Assembly (NCBI RefSeq): GCF_037645805.1
Contig: NZ_JBBEXE010000001.1
Coordinates: 62,001-126,000, forward strand
Origin: Leptobacterium_A meishanense
GTDB lineage: Bacteria > Bacteroidota > Bacteroidia > Flavobacteriales > Flavobacteriaceae
DNA length: 64,000 nt
Direction: 5' to 3'
The translations under genes and the position numbers were made by a program. The number at the start of each line of letters is the position of its first letter. Position 1 is the first letter of the stretch. Under the pieces are notes generated by a model, which was not told where the DNA came from, made no database searches, and saw nothing but the letters and a program-made list of their open reading frames with translations. This document shows, piece by piece, positions 8,936-18,165 of this stretch.

Positions 8936-9682
8936 ATGTTTAGAAACATCAATTCTTTATTTCTAATTCTTGCTTTGTTAGCAGAAATTATAGGTACGAT
9001 AGGTGGCTTTGGTTCATCAGTCTTTTTTGTGCCAATAGCCAACTTTTATTTTGATTTTCAATCAGTATTGGGATTGACAGCCTTATTCCATATTTCAAGT
9101 AACCTAAGTAAAATAGCTTTATTTAGAAAAGGGTTGGATAAAAAGCTTTTAATCTATATAGGAGTTCCTTCAGTGATATTTGTGATGATAGGAGGATTCC
9201 TCAGTAAATACTTAAGTTCTTCAATACTAGAATTGACATTAGGTGCTTTCTTAATAATTTTAAGCCTCTTGTTTTTAATTAAGAAAAACATCATTATAAA
9301 ACCGGAAAAGAAAGAAGCTTTACTGGGAGGTACTTTATCTGGGTTTGTTGCAGGGCTATTGGGGACAGGAGGTGCAATCAGGGGGCTTACAATGGCCGCT
9401 TTCAATTTAGAAAAAAATGTTTTTATTGCTACATCTGCGATGATTGACTTCTTTGTAGATCTATCAAGAACAATTGTTTATTTTTTTAATGAATACATTC
9501 ATTTTCATGACCTTATCTATGTGCCTTTTTTGTTCATAATTGGCTTTATAGGCACATACATAGGCAAAAGAATACTAAACAAAATACCTCAAACCTATTT
9601 TAAGAAAACTTCTTTATTACTGATTTTGATAATCGGAATAACGACTATAATAGGGGTGTTTTTTAACGTAACTCAGCACTGA
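8936..9682 (+). CDS. TSUP (TauE/SafE) family membrane transporter
   Basis: The 248-residue protein has about eight hydrophobic segments and the two-fold TSUP pattern: IIGTIGGFGSSVFFVP near the N terminus and the repeated GLLGTGGAIRG around residue 140. Members export or import sulfite, sulfoacetate or other small organic anions; the substrate here cannot be told. The ATG at 8936 is the only in-frame ATG before the first transmembrane segment. Its last 20 bases overlap the 3' end of the convergent pheT, so each mRNA is antisense to the end of the other. Confidence 0.88.
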   Translation: MFRNINSLFLILALLAEIIGTIGGFGSSVFFVPIANFYFDFQSVLGLTALFHISSNLSKIALFRKGLDKKLLIYIGVPSVIFVMIGGFLSKYLSSSILELTLGAFLIILSLLFLIKKNIIIKPEKKEALLGGTLSGFVAGLLGTGGAIRGLTMAAFNLEKNVFIATSAMIDFFVDLSRTIVYFFNEYIHFHDLIYVPFLFIIGFIGTYIGKRILNKIPQTYFKKTSLLLILIIGITTIIGVFFNVTQH

Positions 9683-12089
9683 ATTCTTTTTCGAAATGTT
9701 GTTGAAGCTTGTTCATAACACCATCAATCCGTTTATCTGTGAGCGTTTTCGAATCATCTTGCAAAATGAAGCTTATGGCATAGCTCTTTTTTCCCTTGGG
9801 AAGCTTTTCCCCCTGATAGACATCGAATAAAGACACTTCTTTGAGCAGTTTTGTTTCACTTTGCATGGCCACATTATAAATGTCTTCAAATGAAATGGAT
9901 TCATCTATTAGTAGCGCAAAATCACGCTTCACTTCAGGAAATTTAGGTATTTCTATAAACTGGATTGTATCTTTTTTAACTGCTTCCAATGTGTTTTGCC
10001 AGTTAAAATCAGCATACAATACTTCTTGCTTAATATCAAAATATTTTAAAATGGAAGTTTTTATAATACCAAATTCAACAATTTTCGATTTTTTATGATA
10101 TAGCGCAATCCCTTCCGATAAAAAATCGTTTGTGATAGGTTTTGATTTTAAATTTGGAAACCCTAATCGCTCTGTTATTCGTTGTACAAAAGATTTTAAA
10201 TAGAAAAAATCAGTTGTTTTTTGACCGGTGCTCCATGAATCTTTATATCTATTTCCGGTAATGGCCATGGAAAGCGATTTATTCTCAACGTTTTCATTTC
10301 CATACTGATGATAGGTTTTACCAAATTCAAAAATCTTTAAATCATTTCTTCTTCGATTTATATTGAATGCTATAACTTCTAATGTAGAAAACAGCATAGA
10401 TTGTCGCATAATGGCTAGATCATTACTCAAAGGATTTAAGATACTTACAGCATTTTCTTCCTTTATTTCATTGCTTAGATCACTATATGATGGAGATGTG
10501 AGAGAATTTGTCATAATTTCATAAAATCCCTGAGCTACCAACTGATTGGCAATAATCGCTTGGATTTTATGGTCTTCGTATTTTGAAGAATTTACAATGG
10601 AGGCACTTAATTTCTCTGACGACCGAATATTATTATACCCATAAACGCGCATTATTTCCTCGATAACATCCGCTTCACGTTGTACATCTACCCTATATGA
10701 TGGGATAGTAAGGCCGATACCTGTTTCTGTAATGTTATTAATCTTGATTTCGAGTGAAGTCAAAATACTCTTTACTGTGTCAGTAGGAATCTTTTGACCA
10801 ACCAAAGCATTTATTTTATCGAAAGACAAGAATACTTGGTAATCTTCCATCTTTTTTGGAAAAACATCTATAACATCACTGGTAATTTCTCCTCCGGCGA
10901 CTTCTTGAATCAGTAATGCAGCTCTCTGTAAAGCATATTCTACATTATTGATATCAATACCTCTTTCAAACCGGAAAGAAGCATCAGTATTCAACCCATG
11001 TCTTTTAGCAGTTTTTCGTATAGAGATGGGATCAAAATAAGCACTTTCTAGAAATATTGTTGTGGTATTTTCTGTCACCCCGGAGCCTAACCCGCCAAAA
11101 ACCCCAGCAATGCAAATAGATTTTTCGGCATCACAGATCATAAGATCTTCCTCATGCAATGTATGTTCAATACCATCTAAAGTGATAAATTTATCATCCT
11201 TAGATGCTGTCTTTACAACTATTTTATTTCCTGTAATTTTACTGGCATCAAATGCATGTAACGGCTGCCCAAGCTCATGAAGCACATAATTAGTTACATC
11301 TACCACATTGTTTTTTGGTGTTAACCCAATAGATTTTAACCTATTCTTTAACCATATGGGAGACTCCTTTACTTTAATACCTGATATGGTAACTCCACAA
11401 TACCTGGGACATAATTCCTTGTCTTCTATGTCAACATCTATGCGTAATGTGCGGTTGTCAATTCTAAAATTGCTCACAGAAGGAGTTATCAGCTCCAGTT
11501 GGAGGTCCCTTTGAATAAGTCCCGCCCTAAGATCTCTTGCTACGCCATAATGGCTCATGGCATCTGCACGGTTAGGGGTAAGCCCTATTTCAAAAACAGT
11601 ATCCAATTCTATGTCAAAAATAGCGCTGCATGGAGTGCCTGGGATCAGATTTTCATCAAGAACCATTATACCATCATGACTTTCCCCTAAACCAAGCTCA
11701 TCTTCGGCACAGACCATTCCATAAGAAGCTTCACCTCTTATTTTGGCTTTCTTTATTTCCCATGGATTACCTTCATGGTCATATAGTACAGTTCCAACAG
11801 TGGCTACAGGTACTTTTTGATTTTTTTTAATATTAGAAGCCCCACAGACAATTTGAACAATTTGATCATTTCCAATATCAATCCTGGTAACTTTTAATTT
11901 ATCTGCATTAGGATGTTTTTTACACGATATTACATGGCCTACAACTACATCTTTTACCCCCCCTTTTATAGATTCATATTTAATAATTCCTTCTACTTCC
12001 AACCCTAAATCAGTAAGTAATTCTGCAACCTGTTCTGTATTCCATTCAAGTCTGATAAACTGCTTAAGCCAGTTATAAGAAATTTTCAT
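9663..12089 (-). CDS. pheT: Phenylalanine--tRNA ligase beta subunit
   Basis: The 808-residue beta subunit of the heterotetrameric PheRS has the full bacterial domain set: EMAP/tRNA-binding OB domain (about 40-150, with VVGHVISCKKHPNADKLKV), B3/B4 editing domain (about 215-390), B5 domain (about 405-475), a degenerate synthetase core and the C-terminal anticodon-binding FDX-ACB domain (about 715-808, FPEVKRDFALL). Length is normal for Bacteroidota. pheS is not adjacent, so the subunits are encoded apart. A TATCTTTG box lies 27 bases before the start. The 3' end overlaps the convergent TSUP gene. Confidence 0.98.
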   Translation of the reverse strand: MKISYNWLKQFIRLEWNTEQVAELLTDLGLEVEGIIKYESIKGGVKDVVVGHVISCKKHPNADKLKVTRIDIGNDQIVQIVCGASNIKKNQKVPVATVGTVLYDHEGNPWEIKKAKIRGEASYGMVCAEDELGLGESHDGIMVLDENLIPGTPCSAIFDIELDTVFEIGLTPNRADAMSHYGVARDLRAGLIQRDLQLELITPSVSNFRIDNRTLRIDVDIEDKELCPRYCGVTISGIKVKESPIWLKNRLKSIGLTPKNNVVDVTNYVLHELGQPLHAFDASKITGNKIVVKTASKDDKFITLDGIEHTLHEEDLMICDAEKSICIAGVFGGLGSGVTENTTTIFLESAYFDPISIRKTAKRHGLNTDASFRFERGIDINNVEYALQRAALLIQEVAGGEITSDVIDVFPKKMEDYQVFLSFDKINALVGQKIPTDTVKSILTSLEIKINNITETGIGLTIPSYRVDVQREADVIEEIMRVYGYNNIRSSEKLSASIVNSSKYEDHKIQAIIANQLVAQGFYEIMTNSLTSPSYSDLSNEIKEENAVSILNPLSNDLAIMRQSMLFSTLEVIAFNINRRRNDLKIFEFGKTYHQYGNENVENKSLSMAITGNRYKDSWSTGQKTTDFFYLKSFVQRITERLGFPNLKSKPITNDFLSEGIALYHKKSKIVEFGIIKTSILKYFDIKQEVLYADFNWQNTLEAVKKDTIQFIEIPKFPEVKRDFALLIDESISFEDIYNVAMQSETKLLKEVSLFDVYQGEKLPKGKKSYAISFILQDDSKTLTDKRIDGVMNKLQQHFEKEFSAELR

Positions 12090-12115
12090 AATTTTTTCAT
12101 AATTTTATCGCAGTG

Positions 12116-12123
12116 CAAAGATA
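12116..12123 (-). promoter_or_regulatory. -7 promoter element of pheT
   Basis: On the minus strand this reads TATCTTTG, the same -7 box as at the SRP RNA. No convincing -33 TTTG is at the expected distance, so the call rests on one element and its position 27 bases before the ATG. Confidence 0.5.
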
Positions 12124-12194
12124 GTGTATTGGCACAATTATTGGAAGCATGGCTAATAGATACTTAAAAAACATATAACCAAATATTTTTTATT

Positions 12195-13367
12195 ATGAAA
12201 CTCAAATTTATTTTCGCATTTGCATTTTCAATGTTGATATCCTTGGCATCATATGCTCAAGACGGTAAATGGGCACTTGTAATGACTAAGGATACAGATT
12301 ATGACCTACAACGCTGGAAAACCAGATATGATTTTCCCAAAGACGAAATCAAAAATGACTGGGATGATAAGTATTATATAACAGAATTGGGATATAATAA
12401 TGGTTTATGGACTTTGGTAACCACCAAAGGATCGGGTATTACACAACAATTGTGGAGAACTAGAGAGAAGTTCCCAAAAGATGAGATAGCTGAGAAATGG
12501 GATGAAGGGTATTATATTACAGAGCTTACTTATGGAAATGATTTATGGACGTTAGTTATGTCTAAAGGAAGTGAATATACTAAACAAAAATGGGCTACGC
12601 GTTATGACTTCCCCAAGGACAAAATAAAGGAATATTGGGATGAAGGGCTTTACATTACAGAACTTACTTATGGTAATGGTGTATGGGCTGTAGTTGCATC
12701 AAAAGATTATACCATAACCAACCAAATGTGGCGAACAAGATATAAGTATCCAAAGGATGAAATTAATGAATATTGGGATAAAGGTTATAGCGTAACTCAT
12801 TTAAGTTATCAGGAAGGTTTATGGGTACTTGTAATGTCTAAAAAATCAAATTACGGAGTACAATCATGGCGAACCAGAACTAAATTCCCTAAAGATGAAA
12901 TAAAGGAACTATGGGACAAAGGCTATCAGATAACCGATATTTATTATGGTGATACTACGGCATCTACAAATACTACTACTACAAATAATACAGTTACAAC
13001 AAATGCCAATCCTTTTATTGGAGAATGGTACGATTATGCCACAGATGAAACAGTCATTTTTGATGAAGATAAATACATTACATTTATAGGAGCAGCTCCT
13101 GATTATCAGACTGTTGGTGGAAAGAATTACAATGTAGAGGGAGTAGAAATGGACATTAAATATGAATATAATAAATACACATCTCCTAAAAGTTTGGATA
13201 TTGTATATTATGTTTCAGGATCAGAAATGTCTAGATATAAAGGTATTTATAAAATTGAGGGAGAGGAATTGACATTTAAAATTCCGGCAGATTTGAATGA
13301 TCCGCGCCCTACTAATTTTTTAGCTGACGGAAAATCTACTATGGGCACTTATACATTTCTGTATTAA
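12195..13367 (+). CDS. Secreted protein with five 46-residue W-rich repeats
   Basis: The 390-residue product has a signal peptide (cleavage near SYAQ, residue 22), five gapless 46-residue repeats (24-253), a Thr/Asn-rich linker (about 254-275) and a C-terminal beta domain (276-390) resembling small lipocalin-like domains (YKGIYKIEGEELTF, then RPTNF). Each repeat has the plan xLWxLVMSKGxxYTxQ, then FPKDEI, W and YYITEL. From memory this resembles the repeats annotated DUF7477 in the C-terminal region of plant casein-kinase-like proteins, but I cannot confirm that by search. It is probably periplasmic or surface exposed. Function is unknown. Confidence 0.8.
   Translation: MKLKFIFAFAFSMLISLASYAQDGKWALVMTKDTDYDLQRWKTRYDFPKDEIKNDWDDKYYITELGYNNGLWTLVTTKGSGITQQLWRTREKFPKDEIAEKWDEGYYITELTYGNDLWTLVMSKGSEYTKQKWATRYDFPKDKIKEYWDEGLYITELTYGNGVWAVVASKDYTITNQMWRTRYKYPKDEINEYWDKGYSVTHLSYQEGLWVLVMSKKSNYGVQSWRTRTKFPKDEIKELWDKGYQITDIYYGDTTASTNTTTTNNTVTTNANPFIGEWYDYATDETVIFDEDKYITFIGAAPDYQTVGGKNYNVEGVEMDIKYEYNKYTSPKSLDIVYYVSGSEMSRYKGIYKIEGEELTFKIPADLNDPRPTNFLADGKSTMGTYTFLY
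12264..12953 (+). repeat. Five in-frame 138-base tandem repeats
   Basis: The stretch is exactly 5 x 138 bases, each unit coding 46 residues without any insertion or deletion. Similarity is clear in protein but much weaker in DNA, which indicates old duplications kept by selection on protein structure and not a recent expansion. Confidence 0.85.
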
Positions 13368-13409
13368 ATTTTAAACCCATTTTATATTTAACTTTTCTTT
13401 TGTTGTAAG

Positions 13410-13457
13410 AACCTATTTATTATTGTTTCTTTGGAAATAGTTAATAAATAGGTTTTT
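13410..13457 (+). terminator. Long hairpin with T run, just before the TlpA gene
   Basis: AACCTATTTATTA (13410-13422) and TAATAAATAGGTT (13442-13454) are perfect inverted repeats of 13 bases with a 19-base loop, followed by TTTTT. It looks like the terminator of the repeat-protein gene, yet it ends only four bases before the ATG at 13462, so it could also affect translation of the TlpA-like gene. Confidence 0.65.
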
Positions 13458-13461
13458 AGTT

Positions 13462-14670
13462 ATGCGTATCCGGATACTCATTTTAATTTTTGCTATAACC
13501 ATAGCATGTAATACTAAAGAAGAGCAATTACTACAATCAGGAATATGGAGGGCTTCATTGGAAACAAAAGACAATGCAGAACTCCCTTTTAATTTTGAAG
13601 TTACGAAAGCAGGTACAATCAAGGTTTTTAATGCCGAAGAGATTATTACAGTTGATGAAATTACCATAAAAGAAGATTCCATAATTATCAGGATGCCTGT
13701 ATTTGAGGGGTATATAGCAGGAACCATTACGGAGAATGAAATTAATGGAGAATTTATCAAACCCTCTTTAGATAGAATAGTGCCTTTCACAGCAAAACAT
13801 GGGGTTTCTGAACGTTTTTTAGACCCTATGCAGCCATCTGAAAACATATCTGGTAAATGGGAGAGCTATTTTAGTCCTAATTCTGATGAAGATAGGTATG
13901 AAGCGTTAGGGATTTTTAACCAAAAAGATAATGGAAAAGTAACAGGTACTTTTAGAACGACTACAGGAGATTATCGATATCTGGAAGGTATTATGGACGG
14001 AGATTCTTTAAAGTTATCGGCATTTGATGGTGCACATGCCTTTCTTTTTCATGCTAAGGTTGATGATAGTATAATGGATGGTGTATTCTACTCGGGAAAT
14101 CATTTTAAAGAGTCCTTTGTTGCTAAACGAAATGAAAATTATGAACTTCCGGATCCTGAGTCGCTTACTTATTTAAAGGACGGTTATGAAAAGCTGGAAT
14201 TTTCGTTTCCTGATGAAAATGGAAATACAATCTCTTTATCAGATGACCGATTTAAAAACAAAGTAGTTGTCGTTCAAATTATGGGGACATGGTGCCCAAA
14301 TTGTTTAGATGAGACAAAATTTTATTCAGATTTCTATAAGAAAAATAAAGATATTGAGTTTGTTGCATTGGCATTTGAATATGCTAAAACTCCTGAAAAA
14401 GCTTTTAAGAGCATTAAACGGTTAAAAGAAAAAGTAGGGATTGAATACCCTATATTATTAGCTCAGTACGGCACCAGTAGTAAAACAAAAGCACAAGAGA
14501 AACTTCCGATGCTTAATCATATATTATCATACCCTTCGTCTATTTTCATAGATAAAAAAGGAAAGGTCCGAAAAATCCATACTGGGTTTAATGGACCTGC
14601 TACAGGAGATAAATATGTGACATTTAAAAAAGGGTTTGAAAATTTTATAGAAAAACTCAGATCAGAATAA
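13462..14670 (+). CDS. TlpA-family thiol-disulfide lipoprotein
   Basis: The 402-residue protein has a lipoprotein signal ending at Cys16 (ITIAC), a beta-rich region of about 230 residues, and a C-terminal TlpA/ResA thioredoxin domain (about 250-402). The redox motif WCPNC has its cysteines at 278 and 281, and the cis-proline segment SYPSSIFID follows. It should reduce disulfides of envelope proteins, for example during cytochrome c maturation, but the target is not visible. The N-terminal region suggests a substrate-binding module. It follows a hairpin almost directly; how it is transcribed is unclear. Confidence 0.87.
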   Translation: MRIRILILIFAITIACNTKEEQLLQSGIWRASLETKDNAELPFNFEVTKAGTIKVFNAEEIITVDEITIKEDSIIIRMPVFEGYIAGTITENEINGEFIKPSLDRIVPFTAKHGVSERFLDPMQPSENISGKWESYFSPNSDEDRYEALGIFNQKDNGKVTGTFRTTTGDYRYLEGIMDGDSLKLSAFDGAHAFLFHAKVDDSIMDGVFYSGNHFKESFVAKRNENYELPDPESLTYLKDGYEKLEFSFPDENGNTISLSDDRFKNKVVVVQIMGTWCPNCLDETKFYSDFYKKNKDIEFVALAFEYAKTPEKAFKSIKRLKEKVGIEYPILLAQYGTSSKTKAQEKLPMLNHILSYPSSIFIDKKGKVRKIHTGFNGPATGDKYVTFKKGFENFIEKLRSE

Positions 14671-14700
14671 AAAAAGAAAAAGTTTAACATCATTATAACA

Positions 14701-14729
14701 TTGCTGAGGAAAAATCTTAATTAGCTTCG
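14701..14729 (+). promoter_or_regulatory. Possible promoter of the DUF2911 gene
   Basis: TTG (14701-14703), 18 bases and TAGCTTCG (14722-14729) fit the Bacteroidota consensus with one mismatch in the -7 box. It lies 25 bases before the ATG at 14755. Confidence 0.45.
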
Positions 14730-14754
14730 TTAAAAACATATAATACATAACATT

Positions 14755-15873
14755 ATGAAGCATTTTAACATTAAAGGGTATTTAGTTCTGTTAATCGTTT
14801 TTCTTGGTTTAGCTTTACCATCAACAGCACAATCTTTGTTAGATCTTCCGGCAGGAAGCCAAAAAGCCACAGTTTCTCAACGGGTTGGGATCACTGATAT
14901 CACAATTGATTATTCTAGGCCAAGTGTACGGGACCGTGAAATATGGGGAGTATTAGTGCCTTATGGAATGAACAATCTTGGATTTGGTACCGCTACCGTA
15001 TCGCCATGGCGTGCAGGCGCAAATGAAAACACAACGATTGAATTTACAGACGATGTGTCTATTGAAGGGAAGCCTTTAAAAGCAGGAAAATATGGTTTGC
15101 ACATGGTATTAGAAGAAAATGGAGAGGCAACAGTCATTTTTTCAAAAGATGCTACCTCATGGGGAAGTTTCTTTTATGATGAGAAAAAGGATGCTCTTCG
15201 TGTAACTGTAAAATCAGAAGAAGCATCTCATACAGAACTCCTTACATATCAATTTACTGAAGTAACACCAAATTCAGCAACTGCATCATTACTATGGGAA
15301 AAGAAAGCAATTCCCTTTAAGATAGAAGTTGATGTAACAAACATTGTTTTAACAGACATTAGGAAAAAGTTAAATAGCTCTCCGGGTTTTAGCAGACAAT
15401 CATGGGAACAAGCAGCCCGATTTGCTCTAAACAATGGAGGAGATCTAGAAGAAGCGTTACAATGGATAAACAATACTATCTCGGGGCAGTTCTATAGTCA
15501 AAAAACATTTACGAACCTGCAGATAAAATCACAGATATTAGCTAAAATGGGAAAGAATGCTGAAGCAGCTGCAACGATGGAGGAAGCAACAGATTTAGGG
15601 TCCTCTATAGAGTTGTATCAATACGGCAGGCTGCTAATGCGTCAAAATGATAATGATAAAGCCTTAACGATTTTCAAGAAGAATGAAAAAATACATGGTA
15701 GTAACACATGGCCTGTAAGTTTAGGTATAGCTAGGGCTTATTCTGCTGCTGGAAAGTATAAAACAGCATTAAAATACTTGGAAAAGGCTCTAAAAAATGC
15801 CCCGGACAAACCTAATAAAGATGCTATTTTAGCAAGAATGGAAAAACTCAAAAAAGGTGAAGATTTTAACTAA
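14755..15873 (+). CDS. DUF2911 protein with TPR-like C terminus
   Basis: This 372-residue secreted protein has a cleavable signal peptide (PSTAQ at about 26). Residues 30-190 are a DUF2911 domain, recognised by the ITIDYSRPSVRDREIWG, VPYG and WRAGANENTTIEF segments and by KAGKYGLHM. Residues about 215-372 form helical TPR-like repeats, ending in ARAYSAAGKYKTALKYLEKAL. DUF2911 proteins are common in Bacteroidota and have no established function; a periplasmic interaction role is plausible from the TPRs. A strong bidirectional terminator separates it from recG. Confidence 0.88.
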   Translation: MKHFNIKGYLVLLIVFLGLALPSTAQSLLDLPAGSQKATVSQRVGITDITIDYSRPSVRDREIWGVLVPYGMNNLGFGTATVSPWRAGANENTTIEFTDDVSIEGKPLKAGKYGLHMVLEENGEATVIFSKDATSWGSFFYDEKKDALRVTVKSEEASHTELLTYQFTEVTPNSATASLLWEKKAIPFKIEVDVTNIVLTDIRKKLNSSPGFSRQSWEQAARFALNNGGDLEEALQWINNTISGQFYSQKTFTNLQIKSQILAKMGKNAEAAATMEEATDLGSSIELYQYGRLLMRQNDNDKALTIFKKNEKIHGSNTWPVSLGIARAYSAAGKYKTALKYLEKALKNAPDKPNKDAILARMEKLKKGEDFN

Positions 15874-15891
15874 AAATAGCAACATTAAAAT

Positions 15892-15930
15892 AATTAAAAG
15901 GGCTCACTAAATCAGTGAGCCCTTTTAATT
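15892..15930. terminator. Bidirectional terminator between DUF2911 gene and recG
   Basis: Two perfectly complementary 17-base arms (15892-15908 and 15914-15930) enclose a 5-base loop. The GC core GGGCTCACT is flanked by A-rich and T-rich ends, so the hairpin ends transcripts in both directions. Its right edge touches the recG stop codon. Confidence 0.92.
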
Positions 15931-18040
15931 AACTGATGTATTTCCAAATATTTTTGTGTTTAACTATTTGCGCATATACAAATTTCAAGATTTTATTTTC
16001 ATGTTTTTCCAGTCCGGGATCATCTTTTAATATTCTAATTGCATAATGCCGTGCACTTTTAAGAATATCGTTATCTTTTACAATATCTGCAATCTTTAAA
16101 TTCAGTACCCCACTTTGTTGTGTGCCCATAATATCTCCGGGACCTCGTAATTTCAAGTCTACTTCGGCAATTTCAAACCCATCATTGGTTTTCACCATGG
16201 TATCTAATCGGATTTTTGCATCATTTGACAGTTTATGGCTGGTCATTAAGATACAATAACTCTGTTCTGCTCCACGGCCCACACGTCCACGCAATTGATG
16301 TAATTGTGATAACCCAAACCGTTCGGCACTTTCTATGACCATAACAGAGGCATTAGGAATATTAACGCCTACCTCTATGACTGTAGTAGCAACCATAATT
16401 TGTGTTTCCTCTTTTTGGAAACGCTCCATTTCATAATCTTTATCCGCCGGTTTCATTTTACCATGCACAATAGAAATCTGGTATTCCGGTATGGGAAACT
16501 CACGTGAAATACTTTCATATCCATCCATTAAATCTTTATAGTCCATTTTTTCAGATTCTTGGATAAGCGGATATACAATATAAACTTGCCTTCCTTTTTT
16601 AATTTCCTCTTTAACAAACTTAAAGACCTTGAGCCGGTTACTGTCATAGCGGTGTACGGTTTTTACCGGCTTTCTCCCGGGAGGCAATTCATCAATAACA
16701 GAAACATCAAGGTCACCATACAAGCTCATGGCCAATGTTCTGGGTATAGGTGTTGCTGTCATTACAAGAATATGTGGAGGTGTTTGGCTTTTGTGCCATA
16801 GTTTTGCACGCTGAGCCACACCAAACCGGTGCTGCTCATCTATAATGGCTAATCCTAAATTTTTGAATTGCACTTTATCTTCCAAAATGGCATGTGTACC
16901 TATTAAAATATTTAAATCCCCTGTTTCTAATTGTATATGGATTGTTTTTCGTTCACTGGTTTTTGTAGATCCGGTAAGTAGGTGGACATTTATGGGTAGG
17001 CCCTTCACTAGCTCAGAAATACTGTTGAAATGCTGTGTTGCTAAGATTTCTGTAGGCGCCATAATACATGCCTGATAACCATTGTCAATGGCCAATAGCA
17101 TAACCATGAGTGCAACAATCGTTTTTCCAGATCCTACATCACCTTGCAACAACCGGTTCATTTGTGCTCCACCTCCCAAATCATTCCGGATTTCTTTTAT
17201 GACATTTTTTTGTGCGGTAGTTAATTCAAAAGGAAGATGATGATTGTAAAAGTCATTGAAAAGGGCCCCAACCTCTCCAAACTTAAATCCTTTGATGCGG
17301 TTTTTTCTGATAAGGTTTTTTCTAATGAGTTGTAGTTGGATATAAAAAAGCTCTTCAAACTTTAAACGGTATTGTGCTTTGGCTAATAATTCTTGATTTT
17401 CTGGAAAATGTATATTAAGAAGCGCTTCACTTTTAGAAATAAGCTTCAAATCATTTAAAATTGTTTTAGGGAGTGTTTCATAAAAAGTGTCACCTCTTTT
17501 TGTTTCTATAAATAACTGTTCTATTAGCTTACTAATAACCCTATTAGTTATTCCACCATTAGTCAGTTTTTCAGTAGAAGGGTATACTGGCTGCATAGCA
17601 GACCGCAAACTTTGCTCATGCGCTGTTAACAACTCCATTTCCGGATGTGGCATGGAGAACATGTTGTTAAACCGGTTACACTTCCCAAATATTACATATG
17701 GAGTATTTAGTTTCAAATTATTTTTAATCCATTTTTGCCCCCAGAACCATACCAATTCCATTTCACCTGTATCATCTACAAAAGTGGCAACTAACCGGCT
17801 TCCTCTTTTTTGAGATACGGTTTTTATAGATGTTATTTTTCCAATGATTTGGACATCAGCATTACTCCCTTGTAGTTCATCAATATGATAATACTTAGTT
17901 CTATCAATATACCTATTGGGGAAAAGGTTAATAAGGTCCTGAAATGTATGAATTCCCAGTTCTGTTTTAAGAAGTCCGGCCCTGTTGGGGCCTACGCCTT
18001 TTAAATATTCGATAGGAGTTTGTAATATGGCGGGATTCAT
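15929..18040 (-). CDS. recG: ATP-dependent DNA helicase RecG
   Basis: The 703-residue superfamily 2 helicase remodels stalled replication forks and branched recombination intermediates. It has the N-terminal wedge/OB domain (TKYYHIDEL, then VQIIGKITSIKT), Walker A GDVGSGKT, the DEQHRFG box, VMTATPIPRTLA, and the C-terminal QLRGRVGRG segment. The ATG at 18040 (MNPAILQTPIEYLKGVG) is preferred as the usual family start; an in-frame ATG at 18070 would add ten residues. It converges on the DUF2911 gene and diverges from the aminopeptidase gene. Confidence 0.97.
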   Translation of the reverse strand: MNPAILQTPIEYLKGVGPNRAGLLKTELGIHTFQDLINLFPNRYIDRTKYYHIDELQGSNADVQIIGKITSIKTVSQKRGSRLVATFVDDTGEMELVWFWGQKWIKNNLKLNTPYVIFGKCNRFNNMFSMPHPEMELLTAHEQSLRSAMQPVYPSTEKLTNGGITNRVISKLIEQLFIETKRGDTFYETLPKTILNDLKLISKSEALLNIHFPENQELLAKAQYRLKFEELFYIQLQLIRKNLIRKNRIKGFKFGEVGALFNDFYNHHLPFELTTAQKNVIKEIRNDLGGGAQMNRLLQGDVGSGKTIVALMVMLLAIDNGYQACIMAPTEILATQHFNSISELVKGLPINVHLLTGSTKTSERKTIHIQLETGDLNILIGTHAILEDKVQFKNLGLAIIDEQHRFGVAQRAKLWHKSQTPPHILVMTATPIPRTLAMSLYGDLDVSVIDELPPGRKPVKTVHRYDSNRLKVFKFVKEEIKKGRQVYIVYPLIQESEKMDYKDLMDGYESISREFPIPEYQISIVHGKMKPADKDYEMERFQKEETQIMVATTVIEVGVNIPNASVMVIESAERFGLSQLHQLRGRVGRGAEQSYCILMTSHKLSNDAKIRLDTMVKTNDGFEIAEVDLKLRGPGDIMGTQQSGVLNLKIADIVKDNDILKSARHYAIRILKDDPGLEKHENKILKFVYAQIVKHKNIWKYIS

Positions 18041-18165
18041 TACACGAATATAATTGATTTCCCAGTACATTAAAAGTATAAATCATTGTTAAAAAAGCTT
18101 ATTTCATCAAAATATAAATGACAAAATATAACGTTTTGGCTATTTTAGTAATTCAATCATTAAAA

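Noticed and set aside
13413..13847. Open frame of 144 codons antisense to the TlpA-like gene
   Set aside because: It lies opposite a well-supported lipoprotein gene, has no family-like segments and starts in the terminator hairpin.
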